Of a stretch of DNA of 64,000 nucleotides, positions 41,055-49,327 are shown one piece after another. Below the pieces are notes generated by a model. The model saw only the letters and a list, made by a program, of their open reading frames with translations, was not told the origin of the DNA and did no database searches. Position 1 is the stretch's first letter. Each line of letters starts with the position of its first letter. This DNA is from Allobosea sp. CS1GBMeth4 (GTDB lineage: Bacteria > Pseudomonadota > Alphaproteobacteria > Rhizobiales > Beijerinckiaceae). The stretch covers positions 27,314 through 91,313 of the forward strand of contig NZ_FYAS01000045.1 of assembly GCF_900185715.1 (NCBI RefSeq), written 5' to 3'. The translations under genes and the position numbers were made by a program.

Positions 41055-41262
41055 GGGATCAGCCTTCGAACTGTCGGGAAACTCGCGGCGTGATTAGGGG
41101 CTGGCGGCGCTCACGGTCAAGCGCCGGGCCATGAATGGCGCATGAACCCTTCGGCAAGCATCGCGTTCATAGAGATGTTGCTATCGTCGCTCCATCGAAC
41201 GGTCCGCGGTGCTCGGGGCGAGCGCTTGAGTCGGGCCGATGCGACAAGCAGGAGACCTTGCA

Positions 41263-41544
41263 ATGCTGTCGAACCGTATCGTCGCCGCCCTGTTCGGTGC
41301 CGGCGCACTCCTCTTCACCGGCCTCGCTGTCGCCCCGGCCAGCGCGGCGCCGATCGCGGCCGGTGTTCCGGCCGGTTCCGCCGGCACCGACCTCGTCGAG
41401 CAGGCCCAATATTACGGCCGGCCCTATTACGGCCCGCGGCGCTATTACGGCCGTCCGGTCTATCGGCCGCGCTGCTATTTCGTCGACCGGCGCGTCTGGA
41501 ACGGCTGGCGCTGGGTGATCCGCCCGGTGCGCGTCTGCCGCTGA
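41263..41544 (+). CDS. Small secreted Tyr/Arg-rich protein, copy 1
   Basis: 93 residues: signal peptide MLSNRIVAALFGAGALLFTGLAVAPASA, then a short mature part with repeated Tyr-Gly-Arg/Pro units (YYGRPYYGPRRYYGRPVYRPRC), two cysteines (RCYF and VRVCR) and WNGWRWVIRPVR. AGGAG before the ATG; an upstream in-frame ATG (41239) would break the signal peptide. Resembles copy 2 at 41676-41987, most strongly at the C-terminus (RPRCYF...WNGWRWVIRPVRVCR versus GPRCYY...WDGWGWVVRERRICR). Function unknown. Confidence 0.75.
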   Translation: MLSNRIVAALFGAGALLFTGLAVAPASAAPIAAGVPAGSAGTDLVEQAQYYGRPYYGPRRYYGRPVYRPRCYFVDRRVWNGWRWVIRPVRVCR

Positions 41545-41561
41545 CGTCCGCCATCGCCGAC

Positions 41562-41596
41562 GGGCTGAACGGGCGGGCCATGCCGCCGTTCAGCCC
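41562..41596. terminator. Hairpin after copy 1 of the secreted protein
   Basis: GGGCTGAACGG (41562-41572) pairs perfectly with CCGTTCAGCCC (41586-41596). No T-run follows, so termination strength is uncertain. Confidence 0.55.
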
Positions 41597-41675
41597 AACA
41601 GCCGCAAGCCGGCTGCCACGATGACGCCCGATCGGTCCCGCACAGGCCCGCCGGGCAATCGCGAAGGAGGCAACC

Positions 41676-41987
41676 ATGCTTCGTAAACTCATTCTTGGCC
41701 TTTCAGCCGCTGCCACGCTCGGCGCGGCCGCGCTCGGCATCGGGGCAGTCACGGCAACGCCGGCCGAGGCGCAGGCGCTGAGCGGCGGCTACGGCTATCC
41801 CGGCAGCGGCAGCCGCCATCCCTACGCCCCGCGCTACAGCAATCCCGGCTGGGGCGGCGGCTACTACGCCCGGCCGCGATACGGCTATTATGGCCGGCCC
41901 TCTTACGGTCCGCGCTGCTACTACCGTCCGGTCCGGTACTGGGACGGCTGGGGCTGGGTGGTGCGCGAGCGCCGCATCTGCCGCTGA
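41676..41987 (+). CDS. Small secreted Tyr/Gly-rich protein, copy 2
   Basis: 103 residues: signal peptide MLRKLILGLSAAATLGAAALG ... PAEAQA, mature Gly/Tyr/Pro-rich region (GGYGYPGSGSRHPYAPRYSNPGWGGGYYARPRYGYYGRPSYGPRCYYRP) and the conserved end WDGWGWVVRERRICR with two cysteines. Shine-Dalgarno GAAGGAGG. A tandem paralogue of the gene at 41263. Such proteins are frequent in rhizobial genomes without assigned role; envelope or heme/metal association is only a guess. Confidence 0.75.
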   Translation: MLRKLILGLSAAATLGAAALGIGAVTATPAEAQALSGGYGYPGSGSRHPYAPRYSNPGWGGGYYARPRYGYYGRPSYGPRCYYRPVRYWDGWGWVVRERRICR

Positions 41988-41996
41988 CCGGCGCCT

Positions 41997-42782
41997 TCAG
42001 GCCAGCACAGCCTCGCCGCGATGGAGCGCTTCGCCGAATGCGGTGAAGCGCCCATCCTCCCCGTTGAGGATCAGAGCCGGCAGCAGCGCTGCCGGCTTTC
42101 TACTGCCGAGGCGGGCCGAGACGATGACCCGGATCGCCGGCCGCCCGGCCCGCGCGTGAACCGGGCGGATCTCGACCGCCCCGAAGCCGGTCTCCAGACC
42201 TGCGAGAATCGCTCCCAGCGCCTCGGCACGATGAATGATGCTGACGCCGCCGCCCGGCTTCAGCCCATGGCGCGCGGCCTTCAGCCAGTCCCCGAGGGCT
42301 TGCCCGGCGACATGCGCCGCACGCCGGTTGGCGACGGGCGAGGCGCGGACCTCGCCCGCTTCGAAGAAGGGCGGGTTCATCGCGACCCAGGCCACCGAGG
42401 CGGTCGCGAGGCCCGTGCCGGCGAGATCGCCGTTCCGCTCGCCTATGGCCCCGACGACGGTCCGCACACGCTCGGCCACATCGTTGAGTTCGGCATTGCG
42501 CGCCGCAAGTGCCGCGAGCTCCGGATCGCGCTCGACCAGGACGACGGCGAGCGCGGGCTGCCGCAAGGCGACGGCGAGGCCGACCGTGCCGACGCCGGCG
42601 CCGAAATCGGCAAGCGGCCCCTCCCCGAGCTCCGGAATCGCGGCGGCGAGCAGCACCGCATCGGAACCGGCGCGATGCCCCCTCGCCGGCTGCAGCAGGC
42701 GCAGGCGGCCGCCGAGCAGACGATCCTCGCCGATCTCGCCGAGCCCGGACGCCTCAGCGGTCATGGCGCAGTTCGTCGCCAT
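41997..42782 (-). CDS. TrmN6-like tRNA/rRNA (adenine-N6) methyltransferase
   Basis: 261-residue class I SAM methyltransferase. SAM motif ADFGAGVGTVGLAVALRQP, motif II VLVERDPELAALAARNAE and the target-base motif NPPF in VAMNPPFFEAG, which marks N6-adenine or related methylases; the family (TrmN6/YfiC) methylates A37 of tRNA1-Val in E. coli. Start ATG 42782 has GAGG 6 nt upstream, within the DUF2007 gene; ATG 42764 is the alternative. Overlaps DUF2007, so probably translationally coupled. Confidence 0.88.
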   Translation of the reverse strand: MATNCAMTAEASGLGEIGEDRLLGGRLRLLQPARGHRAGSDAVLLAAAIPELGEGPLADFGAGVGTVGLAVALRQPALAVVLVERDPELAALAARNAELNDVAERVRTVVGAIGERNGDLAGTGLATASVAWVAMNPPFFEAGEVRASPVANRRAAHVAGQALGDWLKAARHGLKPGGGVSIIHRAEALGAILAGLETGFGAVEIRPVHARAGRPAIRVIVSARLGSRKPAALLPALILNGEDGRFTAFGEALHRGEAVLA

Positions 42783-42981
42783 AGCCGGCCTCGATCAGCA
42801 GGGCGCGGGCGCGCCTGCTGTCCTGCTCGCGCACCAGCAGGCGGCGCGGGAAGGCGCCGATCATGCCCTCGAGCGCGCTGATGTGCTGGTCGGCGATCAG
42901 GCAATCGAGATTGGCTGAAGTCAGCAAAGCCTCGATGGCACCGAGCAGGACGAGGTCGTTGGAGCGGACGAGTTCGTGCAT
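42754..42981 (-). CDS. DUF2007 family small protein
   Basis: 75 residues, MHELVRSNDLVLLGAIEALLTSANL ... ISALEGMIGAFPRRLLVREQDSRRARALLIEAG, matching DUF2007 (putative signal-transducing/PII-like ferredoxin fold). Overlaps the methyltransferase start. The pair is divergent from the polyprenyl synthase gene, a common rhizobial arrangement. Function unknown. Confidence 0.88.
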   Translation of the reverse strand: MHELVRSNDLVLLGAIEALLTSANLDCLIADQHISALEGMIGAFPRRLLVREQDSRRARALLIEAGYGDELRHDR

Positions 42982-43153
42982 GCTCCCATGGAATCCGCCG
43001 CACGGCCGCAGCGCAACAGGAAAGATCCCGTGACGCGGCAATGCAGCGTCAAACTGTTGCGTCGCGAAATGATTGCCGGGGCTGGTCACGCATGCGACGT
43101 TTATGGCAAGGCAGGGCGCGCGCGACCGCGCGAGAAACGGCCGGAGTTTGCGA

Positions 43154-44170
43154 GTGGGCGTCGTCGTAGCTTTCGAAGACAAGGACACCGGCCTGGGCGG
43201 GATCGAGCCGCTGGTCGGGCTGACGCGCGCCGACATGGAGCGGGTCAATGCGATGATCCTGTCGCGCACCGGCTCGCAGGTCACGATGATCCCGGAGGTC
43301 GCGAACCACCTGATCTCCTCGGGCGGCAAGCGTTTGCGGCCGATGCTGACCCTGGCGACGGCGGCGCTGTGCGGCTATCGCGGCGAAGGCCATGTCAAGC
43401 TCGCGGCCTCGGTCGAGTTCATGCACACCGCGACGCTGCTGCACGACGACGTCGTCGACGAGAGCGATATGCGCCGCGGCAAACTCGCCGCCCGGATGCT
43501 CTGGGGCAACGAGGCGAGCGTGCTCGTCGGCGATTTCCTGCTCGGCCAGGCCTTCAAGATGATGGTCGAGGTCGGCTCGCTGCGCGCGCTCGACATCCTC
43601 TCGACCGCTGCGGCCGTGATCGCCGAGGGCGAGGTGATGCAGCTTGCCGCCGCCAAGAACACCGAGACGACGGAGGACGAGTACCTCGCCGTGATCCGCG
43701 GCAAGACCGCCGAGCTCTTCGCCGCCGCCTGCGAGGTCGGGCCGGTGATCGCCGGCTCGTCGAAGAGCGAGGCGGCGGCCTGCCGCAGCTATGGGCTCAA
43801 TCTCGGCATCGCCTTCCAGCTCGTCGACGACGCGCTCGACTATGGCGGCTCGTCGGGCCAGCTCGGCAAGAATGTCGGCGACGATTTCCGCGAGGGCAAG
43901 ATCACGCTGCCGGTGGTGCTCTCCTTCCGCCGCGGCAACGCGGAGGAGCGCGGCTTCTGGCGGCGCACCCTGCAGCAGGGCGAGGTGCGCGACGGCGATC
44001 TCGAGGAGGCGCAGGCGCTGATGCGCCGGCACGGCGCGCTGGCCGACACGATCGAGCGCGCCAAGCACTACGCCAAGATGGCGAAGGACGCGCTCGGCCT
44101 CTATCCCGCGTCGCCGATGAAGCAGGCGCTCAACGACGCCGTCGATTTCTGCGTGGCGCGCGCGCACTGA
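43154..44170 (+). CDS. Long-chain polyprenyl diphosphate synthase (octa/decaprenyl-type)
   Basis: 338-residue trans-prenyltransferase that lengthens FPP with IPP to make the ubiquinone side chain. Both Asp-rich motifs are present: DDVVDESDMRRG and DDALDYGG; also GGKRLRPMLTLATAAL and KTAELFAAACEVG. Start GTG 43154 (VGVVVAFEDKDTG) has GGAG 7 nt upstream and gives the usual length; the frame further left is noise. In alphaproteobacteria the product is commonly decaprenyl (Q10). Convergent with ispE, which supplies isoprenoid precursors. Confidence 0.93.
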   Translation: MGVVVAFEDKDTGLGGIEPLVGLTRADMERVNAMILSRTGSQVTMIPEVANHLISSGGKRLRPMLTLATAALCGYRGEGHVKLAASVEFMHTATLLHDDVVDESDMRRGKLAARMLWGNEASVLVGDFLLGQAFKMMVEVGSLRALDILSTAAAVIAEGEVMQLAAAKNTETTEDEYLAVIRGKTAELFAAACEVGPVIAGSSKSEAAACRSYGLNLGIAFQLVDDALDYGGSSGQLGKNVGDDFREGKITLPVVLSFRRGNAEERGFWRRTLQQGEVRDGDLEEAQALMRRHGALADTIERAKHYAKMAKDALGLYPASPMKQALNDAVDFCVARAH

Positions 44171-44179
44171 GCGCAGACA

Positions 44180-45064
44180 TCATCCAATTACGGTCGGCTT
44201 CACCCACCAATCCGGCCGCTGCTTCGCCAGCAGCTTTCCCGCTGCGGCGCTCGCTCGACAATCGTCGAACAGGGCGAAGCAGGTCGCGCCCGAGCCGGAC
44301 ATGCGCGCCAGCCGGCAGCCGGGCAGCGCCGACAGTGCCGACAGGGCCTCGCCGATGACGGGGGCGACCATGCGGGCCGGCGTTTCGAGATCGTTGCCGG
44401 CGGCGGCCAGGGCGGCGATCAGGGACGCTGCGGTCGTCGGCGTCGGTTCATCGTGAGCGAATGCTCCCGCCGAACCCGCATGCGCCTGTCCCGCCTTCAG
44501 CCCGAGCGCGCGGAACACCGGCGCCGTCTCGACGGCCACGCCGGGGTTGAGCAGCAGCGCGAACAGGCGCGGCAGGCGCAAGGGCGGGCCGAGCCGCTCG
44601 CCGATACCGGCCATGATGCGGGCGCGCGCTTCCAGGCAGACCGGACCATCGGCGCCGATCCGGCCGGCGGCGGCGAGCAAGGCCGGATGCGACAATGGCA
44701 GGCCGTTGAGCCGCGCCAGCAGGCGCAAGGCCGCCGCCGCGTCGGCCGAGCCGCCGCCGATGCCGGAAGCGACCGGCAGGCGCTTGACGAGGTGAAAGCG
44801 GCCGGAGCGCAGCCCCGCGACCTGCTCGCGCAGCACGCGCTCGGCCTTCAGCACGAGGTTGTCAGGTGCATCGGACAGGCCGGCGGCGAAGGGACCGGAA
44901 ATCTGGAGGCCGCCGGGCTCGCCCGGCGTCAGGGCGAGTTCGTCCCCGACGCCGGCGAAGGCGACGAGGCTGTCGAGCTCATGATAGCCGTCGGCGCGTC
45001 GGCCGAGGACGCGCAGGCTCAGATTGACCTTGGCCGGAGCGCGGGTCGCCAGCGGGGGTGACAT
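44180..45064 (-). CDS. ispE: 4-diphosphocytidyl-2-C-methyl-D-erythritol kinase
   Basis: 294-residue GHMP kinase of the MEP isoprenoid pathway. Begins APAKVNLSLRVLGRRADGYHELDSLVAF; the ATP-binding GHMP motif is LPVASGIGGGSADAAAALRLL; the C-terminal RMSGSGATCFALFDD is typical of IspE. Length normal. Ends 9 nt from the polyprenyl synthase, to whose pathway it contributes. Confidence 0.96.
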   Translation of the reverse strand: MSPPLATRAPAKVNLSLRVLGRRADGYHELDSLVAFAGVGDELALTPGEPGGLQISGPFAAGLSDAPDNLVLKAERVLREQVAGLRSGRFHLVKRLPVASGIGGGSADAAAALRLLARLNGLPLSHPALLAAAGRIGADGPVCLEARARIMAGIGERLGPPLRLPRLFALLLNPGVAVETAPVFRALGLKAGQAHAGSAGAFAHDEPTPTTAASLIAALAAAGNDLETPARMVAPVIGEALSALSALPGCRLARMSGSGATCFALFDDCRASAAAGKLLAKQRPDWWVKPTVIG

Positions 45065-45070
45065 TGAATT

Positions 45071-45223
45071 ACGCCGTCATTCCAAGCACTGAGACCGGCC
45101 GCCAATGGCCACGACGTCGGTCCAGTTCGTCATGCTCGCCCTTGTGGCGAACATCCACCCTCTTGAACACGAGCCTTCACCGAGGAAGGACGTGGATGGT
45201 CGGGACAAGCCCAACCATGACGG
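45071..45223 (+). repeat. Dispersed repeat family A, long copy
   Basis: Starts ACGCCGTCATTCC and continues CAATGGCCACGACG, TCGTCATGCTCGCC, GTGGCGAACATC, CTTGAACAC, GTGGATGGTCGGGACAAGCCC. The same blocks in the same order and spacing occur at 62451-62615. Confidence 0.8.
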
Positions 45224-45245
45224 AGCAGAGAAAGATCAAGAAGTC

Positions 45246-47018
45246 TCAGCCGCCGCCGTCCTTCTTCGGCTCGGCCGCATTGGCCGAGGGTCCCTGCTCG
45301 TCCAGGCCCTTCTCGATCTTGCGCAGGATCCGGGCGAGATCCTCAGGCTCCGGACCGAGGTCGCGGGCATAGTTCCACTGATAGCGCGCCTCGAGATAGC
45401 GCCCCGTCTTCCAGTAGACGTCGCCGAGATGGTCGTTGATCACCGGGTCGGAGGGGCGCAGCTCCATCGCCTTCTCGAGCTCCGTCACCGCCTCGTCATA
45501 GCGGCCGAGCCGGTAATGCGCCCAGCCGAGCGAATCGATGATGTAGCCGTCGCGGGGCCGCAGCTCGACGGCGCGGCGCAGCATGCCGAGCGCCTCCTCG
45601 AGCTTGAGGTTCTGGTCGACCAGCGAATAGCCGAGATAGTTCAGCACCAGAGCCCGTTCGCGGCCGAGCGCCTCGGGCATCAGCTCCAGCGCCCTGCGCA
45701 GATCGGCCTCGGCCTGCGGCCATTTCTTGATGCGCTCATAGGCGATGCCGCGCGAATAGAAGAGGTCCCAATTGGCGCGGCCGGGCGTGCCGAGCTTGGC
45801 GACCGCCTTGTCATAGGTCGCGGCCGCCTCCTCGAAGCGCTTGCGCGAGCGGTAGATGTTCCCCAGCGCCGAGATCGCGTCGATGTCGTCGGGACGGGCG
45901 ACGATCAGCGCCTCGAGCTGCTTCACCGCCTCCTCGGTCCTGCCGAGCTGCTCGAGGCCGAGCCCGATCTGGATGTCTGCGACCGGGCGCAGCGGCGAGT
46001 TCTCCGGCATGCGCCGGTAGACCTGAACCGCATCCTCGGTCTGCTTGGCGCGCTCAAGGATGTCGGCCAGCGTCAGCACGGCGAGGTCGTGGCCGGGGTC
46101 GAGATAGACCGCGAGGCGCAGATAGAGCAGCGCGGTCGCCTCGTCGCCTTGCAGAATCCCGGCGCTGGCGAGGCCGTAGAGCACCTCGGCCGCGCCCTGC
46201 TGGGTGTTGCCGACGATGCGCTGCAGCGGCTCCTTGCTGCTGACCTTGGCGATCGCGTCGCGCACGACCGGGTGGTTCGGGCGCACGCGCTGCTCGAATT
46301 CGTTCAGCGTCGCCAGAGCGGCTTCGCTGTCGCCCGTGCGAGCCTGCTGGCGGGCCCAGAGATCGACCAGTCGCAGATTGGTCTTCTCGGCCTCGTAGGC
46401 GGCCTTGAGCCGGCGGTTCGCCTCGTTGCGGCGGCCGGCGATGTCGAGGATCAGCCCGGCATGGAAATCGCGGAACCTGTCGAAGGTCGCCTCGCCCTTG
46501 AGCCGCTCCAGCGTCTCGAGGGCGCGGTTGGTCTCGCCGGAGCCGGAATAGGCCCAGGCGGCGAGCAGGGTCGCGGTGATGTCGGCGGAGCGGCCGCGGC
46601 CGCCGCGCTGCAGCTGGGCGCGCGCCGCGGCATAGTTCTTCTGCTTCAGGGCGCGCACGCCGAGCGCGAGCTGGGCGAGCCCGTTGGTGGCGTCGCGCTG
46701 GATCAGCTTCTCGGCGGCCCGGAAGGTCTCGTTCATCGCGCCGTCGGCGAGGAAGGCGACAAAGCCGCGCTCGAGCAGCTCGCTGTTCTGCGGATCGTTC
46801 TTGATCGCCTCGCGCAGATAGATCGAGGCGGCGCCGAGATCGCGGCCGGCCCCGGCGACGACGGCGGCCAGATAATTGCCCTCGAGGCTTTCGGCCGGCT
46901 CGAACTTGTCGACCGGGCGCGCCTGCGCGAGCGCCGGCACGCCGAGATGCAGGCCCGCGATGAACGCCAGCACGAGGGCGGCGCTGCGGCCGTCGATTTG
47001 AAACGTCACGTTCGCCAT
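45246..47018 (-). CDS. Exported tetratricopeptide repeat protein
   Basis: 590 residues. Signal sequence SAALVLAFIAGLHLGVPALAQA is followed by at least ten TPR-like repeats across the protein, best seen at residues about 395-565 (GNIYRSRKRFEEAAATYDKAV; YSRGIAYERIKKWPQAEADLRRALEL; DSLGWAHYRLGRYDEAVTELEKAMEL; GDVYWKTGRYLEARYQWNYA). Periplasmic or membrane-attached scaffold, function unknown. Lies upstream-adjacent in the opposite direction to a small lipoprotein gene; ispE follows 180 nt downstream beyond a family A repeat. ETF-QO and this TPR gene often co-occur in rhizobia. Confidence 0.85.
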   Translation of the reverse strand: MANVTFQIDGRSAALVLAFIAGLHLGVPALAQARPVDKFEPAESLEGNYLAAVVAGAGRDLGAASIYLREAIKNDPQNSELLERGFVAFLADGAMNETFRAAEKLIQRDATNGLAQLALGVRALKQKNYAAARAQLQRGGRGRSADITATLLAAWAYSGSGETNRALETLERLKGEATFDRFRDFHAGLILDIAGRRNEANRRLKAAYEAEKTNLRLVDLWARQQARTGDSEAALATLNEFEQRVRPNHPVVRDAIAKVSSKEPLQRIVGNTQQGAAEVLYGLASAGILQGDEATALLYLRLAVYLDPGHDLAVLTLADILERAKQTEDAVQVYRRMPENSPLRPVADIQIGLGLEQLGRTEEAVKQLEALIVARPDDIDAISALGNIYRSRKRFEEAAATYDKAVAKLGTPGRANWDLFYSRGIAYERIKKWPQAEADLRRALELMPEALGRERALVLNYLGYSLVDQNLKLEEALGMLRRAVELRPRDGYIIDSLGWAHYRLGRYDEAVTELEKAMELRPSDPVINDHLGDVYWKTGRYLEARYQWNYARDLGPEPEDLARILRKIEKGLDEQGPSANAAEPKKDGGG

Positions 47019-47273
47019 TCTCCCTGGTCCGCCCCGGCTTGCGGGAGCTGGTCCGTGGACGGGACCGTGACCTGAACGATTAGGCCGCCAACATGGCCGT
47101 TTCCGGGCCTCGGGACAAGTCCGGCGAGCCGGGCTGCGTCACCGATGTCACGCTGACGTGAAAACCGCAGGCGCCCCATCCGGGCAGGCGCGAAGTAATG
47201 GATTCGTTGAATTTTCTGGGCGTAATCTCGGCCTCGCCGCGATTACGCGGCGATTCGCCAGGGGTGTTCCCAG

Positions 47274-47384
47274 ATGAAGAAGGTCTCGCTCGCGCTCGCG
47301 GCCGTTCTCACGCTTGCCGGCATCGCCGGCGGCTGCGCCACCAAGGAGCCCGAGAAGCCCGCTCCGATCGTCCGCAAGGGCTGA
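47274..47384 (+). CDS. 36-residue putative lipoprotein
   Basis: MKKVSLALAAVLTLAGIAGG then C, followed by ATKEPEKPAPIVRKG and TGA. The N-terminal KK, hydrophobic run and the Cys at position 21 make a type II (lipoprotein) signal, although the lipobox AGG-C is not ideal. The mature peptide would be only 16 residues, charged and Pro-rich. The start has a GGGG sequence 9 nt upstream. A perfect terminator hairpin follows 26 nt after the stop, supporting a real transcript. The 255-nt stretch upstream contains a short inverted repeat (GTAATC/GATTAC at about 47222-47246) but no gene. Confidence 0.6.
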   Translation: MKKVSLALAAVLTLAGIAGGCATKEPEKPAPIVRKG

Positions 47385-47410
47385 TTCGTCCCGGAGGGGA
47401 GAGAAGATCG

Positions 47411-47441
47411 AAAGGCCGCGCGGTCCCCCCGCGCGGCCTTT
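47411..47441. terminator. Bidirectional terminator between lipoprotein and ETF-QO
   Basis: Perfect 13-bp stem AAAGGCCGCGCGG/CCGCGCGGCCTTT with a 5-nt loop. The flanking A and T bases allow function in both directions for the convergent genes. Confidence 0.85.
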
Positions 47442-47473
47442 CTCCGTTTCGAGCCGGCGCAGGCGCGGCTTCG

Positions 47474-49153
47474 TCACATGTTCGAATAGTTCGGGCCGCC
47501 CCCGCCTTCCGGCACCGTCCAGGTGATGTTCTGCGCCGGGTCCTTGATGTCGCAGGTCTTGCAGTGCACGCAGTTCTGCGCGTTGATCACGAAGCGCGGC
47601 ATCGTCTGCTTCTCCGGATCGGCATAGACGACCTCGTAGACCCCGGCCGGGCAGTAGAGCCGCGCCGGCTCGCCATAGATCGGCAGGTTCTGCAGCACCG
47701 GCACGTTGGGGTCGGTGAGCTTCAGATGCGCCGGCTGGTCCTCCTCATGGTTCGTCGCCGAGAGGAAGACCGAGGAGAGCTTGTCGAAGGAGACCTTGCC
47801 GTCGGGCTTGGGATAGACGATCGGCTTGACCATCCCGATCGGCTTCAGCGTGGCATGGTCGGGCTTGCCGTGCGAGAGCGTGCCGAAGGGCGACCAGCCG
47901 AAGAGCTGATTCAGCCACATGTCGACGCCGCCCAGCACGACCCCGCCGATCGTGCCGAGCTTCGACCAGAGCGGCTTGACGTTGCGCACGGGCTTGAGGT
48001 CGCGCCCGATCTCGGAGGAGCGCCAGCCCTCCTCGATGCCGGCGACCTCGTCATGGGCCCGCCCCGCCGCCAGCGCCGGCACGAGCTGCTCGGCCGCCAG
48101 CATGCCGGAGAGGATGGCGTTGTGGCTGCCCTTGATGCGCGGCACGTTGACGAAGCCGGCGGCGCAGCCGATCAGCGCCCCGCCCGGGAAGGTGAGCCTG
48201 GGTACCGACTGCCAGCCGCCCTCGGTGATGGCGCGCGAGCCGTAGGAGAGGCGCTTCGCCCCCTCGAAGACGTCGCGGATCATCGGATGGGTCTTGAAGC
48301 GCTGGAACTCGTCGAAGGGCGAGAGCGTCGGATTCGTATAGTTGAGGTGGACGACGAAGCCGACCGTGACCAAATTGTCGTCGAAATGGTAGAGGAAGGA
48401 ACCGCCGCCGGTGGAGCCGTCGAGCGGCCAGCCGAACGAGTGCTGGACTAGGCCCTTGCGGAACTTCTCCGGCTGGACCTGCCAGATCTCCTTGAGGCCG
48501 ATGCCGAATTTCTGCGGCTCGCGTCCCTCGTCGAGGGCGAAGCGCCGGATCGCGATCTTGGAGAGCGAGCCCCGGGCCCCCTCGCCGAGCAGGGTGTAGC
48601 GGCCGCGCAGCTCCATGCCGCGGGTGAAGCGGTCGGAGACCGTGCCGTCCCGGGCGATGCCCATGTCGCCGGTGGCGATGCCCGCGACCGAACCATCGGC
48701 GTTGAACAGCAGTTCGGCGGCGGCGAAGCCCGGGTAGATCTCGACGCCGAGCGCCTCGGCGCGGGCGGCGAGATAGCGCGTGACCAGCCCGAGCGAGCCG
48801 ACGAAATTGCCATGATTGCTCATCAGCTTCGGCATGGCGAAATTGGGCAGCCGGGCCCCGCCGGCCGGACCGAGGAAATAGAAGACGTCCTCGCTGACCT
48901 GCGTATGCAGCGGGCGCGCCTCGTCCTGCCGCCAGTCGGGCAGGAGCCTGTCGAGGCCGATCGGATCGATGACCGCGCCGGAGAGGATATGGGCGCCGAC
49001 CTCGGAGCCCTTCTCGACCACGACGACCGAGATCGCCTCGTCGAGCTGCTTCAGCCGGATCGCGGCGGCGAGCCCGGCGGGACCGGCGCCGACGATGACG
49101 ACGTCATAGTCCATGCTCTCGCGCGGCGTGCTCTGCGCTTCCTTCAGATCCAT
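47474..49153 (-). CDS. Electron transfer flavoprotein-ubiquinone oxidoreductase
   Basis: 559-residue inner-membrane-associated flavo-iron-sulfur enzyme that takes electrons from reduced ETF (fed by acyl-CoA and related dehydrogenases) into the ubiquinone pool. FAD motif DYDVVIVGAGPAGLAAAIRL is at the N-terminus; the 4Fe-4S cluster cysteines are in RLYCPAGVYEVV and NAQNCVHCKTCDIKDPAQNITW at the C-terminus. ATG 49153 follows GGAGGG; an upstream GTG is possible. Its promoter region carries a perfect 20-bp palindrome shared with the divergent uracil-DNA glycosylase. Confidence 0.97.
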   Translation of the reverse strand: MDLKEAQSTPRESMDYDVVIVGAGPAGLAAAIRLKQLDEAISVVVVEKGSEVGAHILSGAVIDPIGLDRLLPDWRQDEARPLHTQVSEDVFYFLGPAGGARLPNFAMPKLMSNHGNFVGSLGLVTRYLAARAEALGVEIYPGFAAAELLFNADGSVAGIATGDMGIARDGTVSDRFTRGMELRGRYTLLGEGARGSLSKIAIRRFALDEGREPQKFGIGLKEIWQVQPEKFRKGLVQHSFGWPLDGSTGGGSFLYHFDDNLVTVGFVVHLNYTNPTLSPFDEFQRFKTHPMIRDVFEGAKRLSYGSRAITEGGWQSVPRLTFPGGALIGCAAGFVNVPRIKGSHNAILSGMLAAEQLVPALAAGRAHDEVAGIEEGWRSSEIGRDLKPVRNVKPLWSKLGTIGGVVLGGVDMWLNQLFGWSPFGTLSHGKPDHATLKPIGMVKPIVYPKPDGKVSFDKLSSVFLSATNHEEDQPAHLKLTDPNVPVLQNLPIYGEPARLYCPAGVYEVVYADPEKQTMPRFVINAQNCVHCKTCDIKDPAQNITWTVPEGGGGPNYSNM

Positions 49154-49185
49154 GCTGCCCTCCACCCGCGCCGTCTTCGCCCTAT

Positions 49186-49205
49186 ATAGTTCATATATGA
49201 ACTAT
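49186..49205. promoter_or_regulatory. Perfect 20-bp palindrome between ETF-QO and uracil-DNA glycosylase
   Basis: ATAGTTCATATATGAACTAT, 33 bp upstream of the ETF-QO start and 122 bp upstream of the glycosylase start. AT-rich in a GC-rich region, so it stands out as a regulator site or overlapping promoter. Protein unknown. Confidence 0.7.
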
Positions 49206-49327
49206 CTCGATCGTCCCGCCAAGCGCCGCCGCGGGGCTGATTGGAACTCCTCTATCCGGACCTCCCGCCGATTTTGCAACAGCGAACGGGCTCGCTTCGT
49301 CGCCGGCGGCGCGATATCCTGCCGGCC

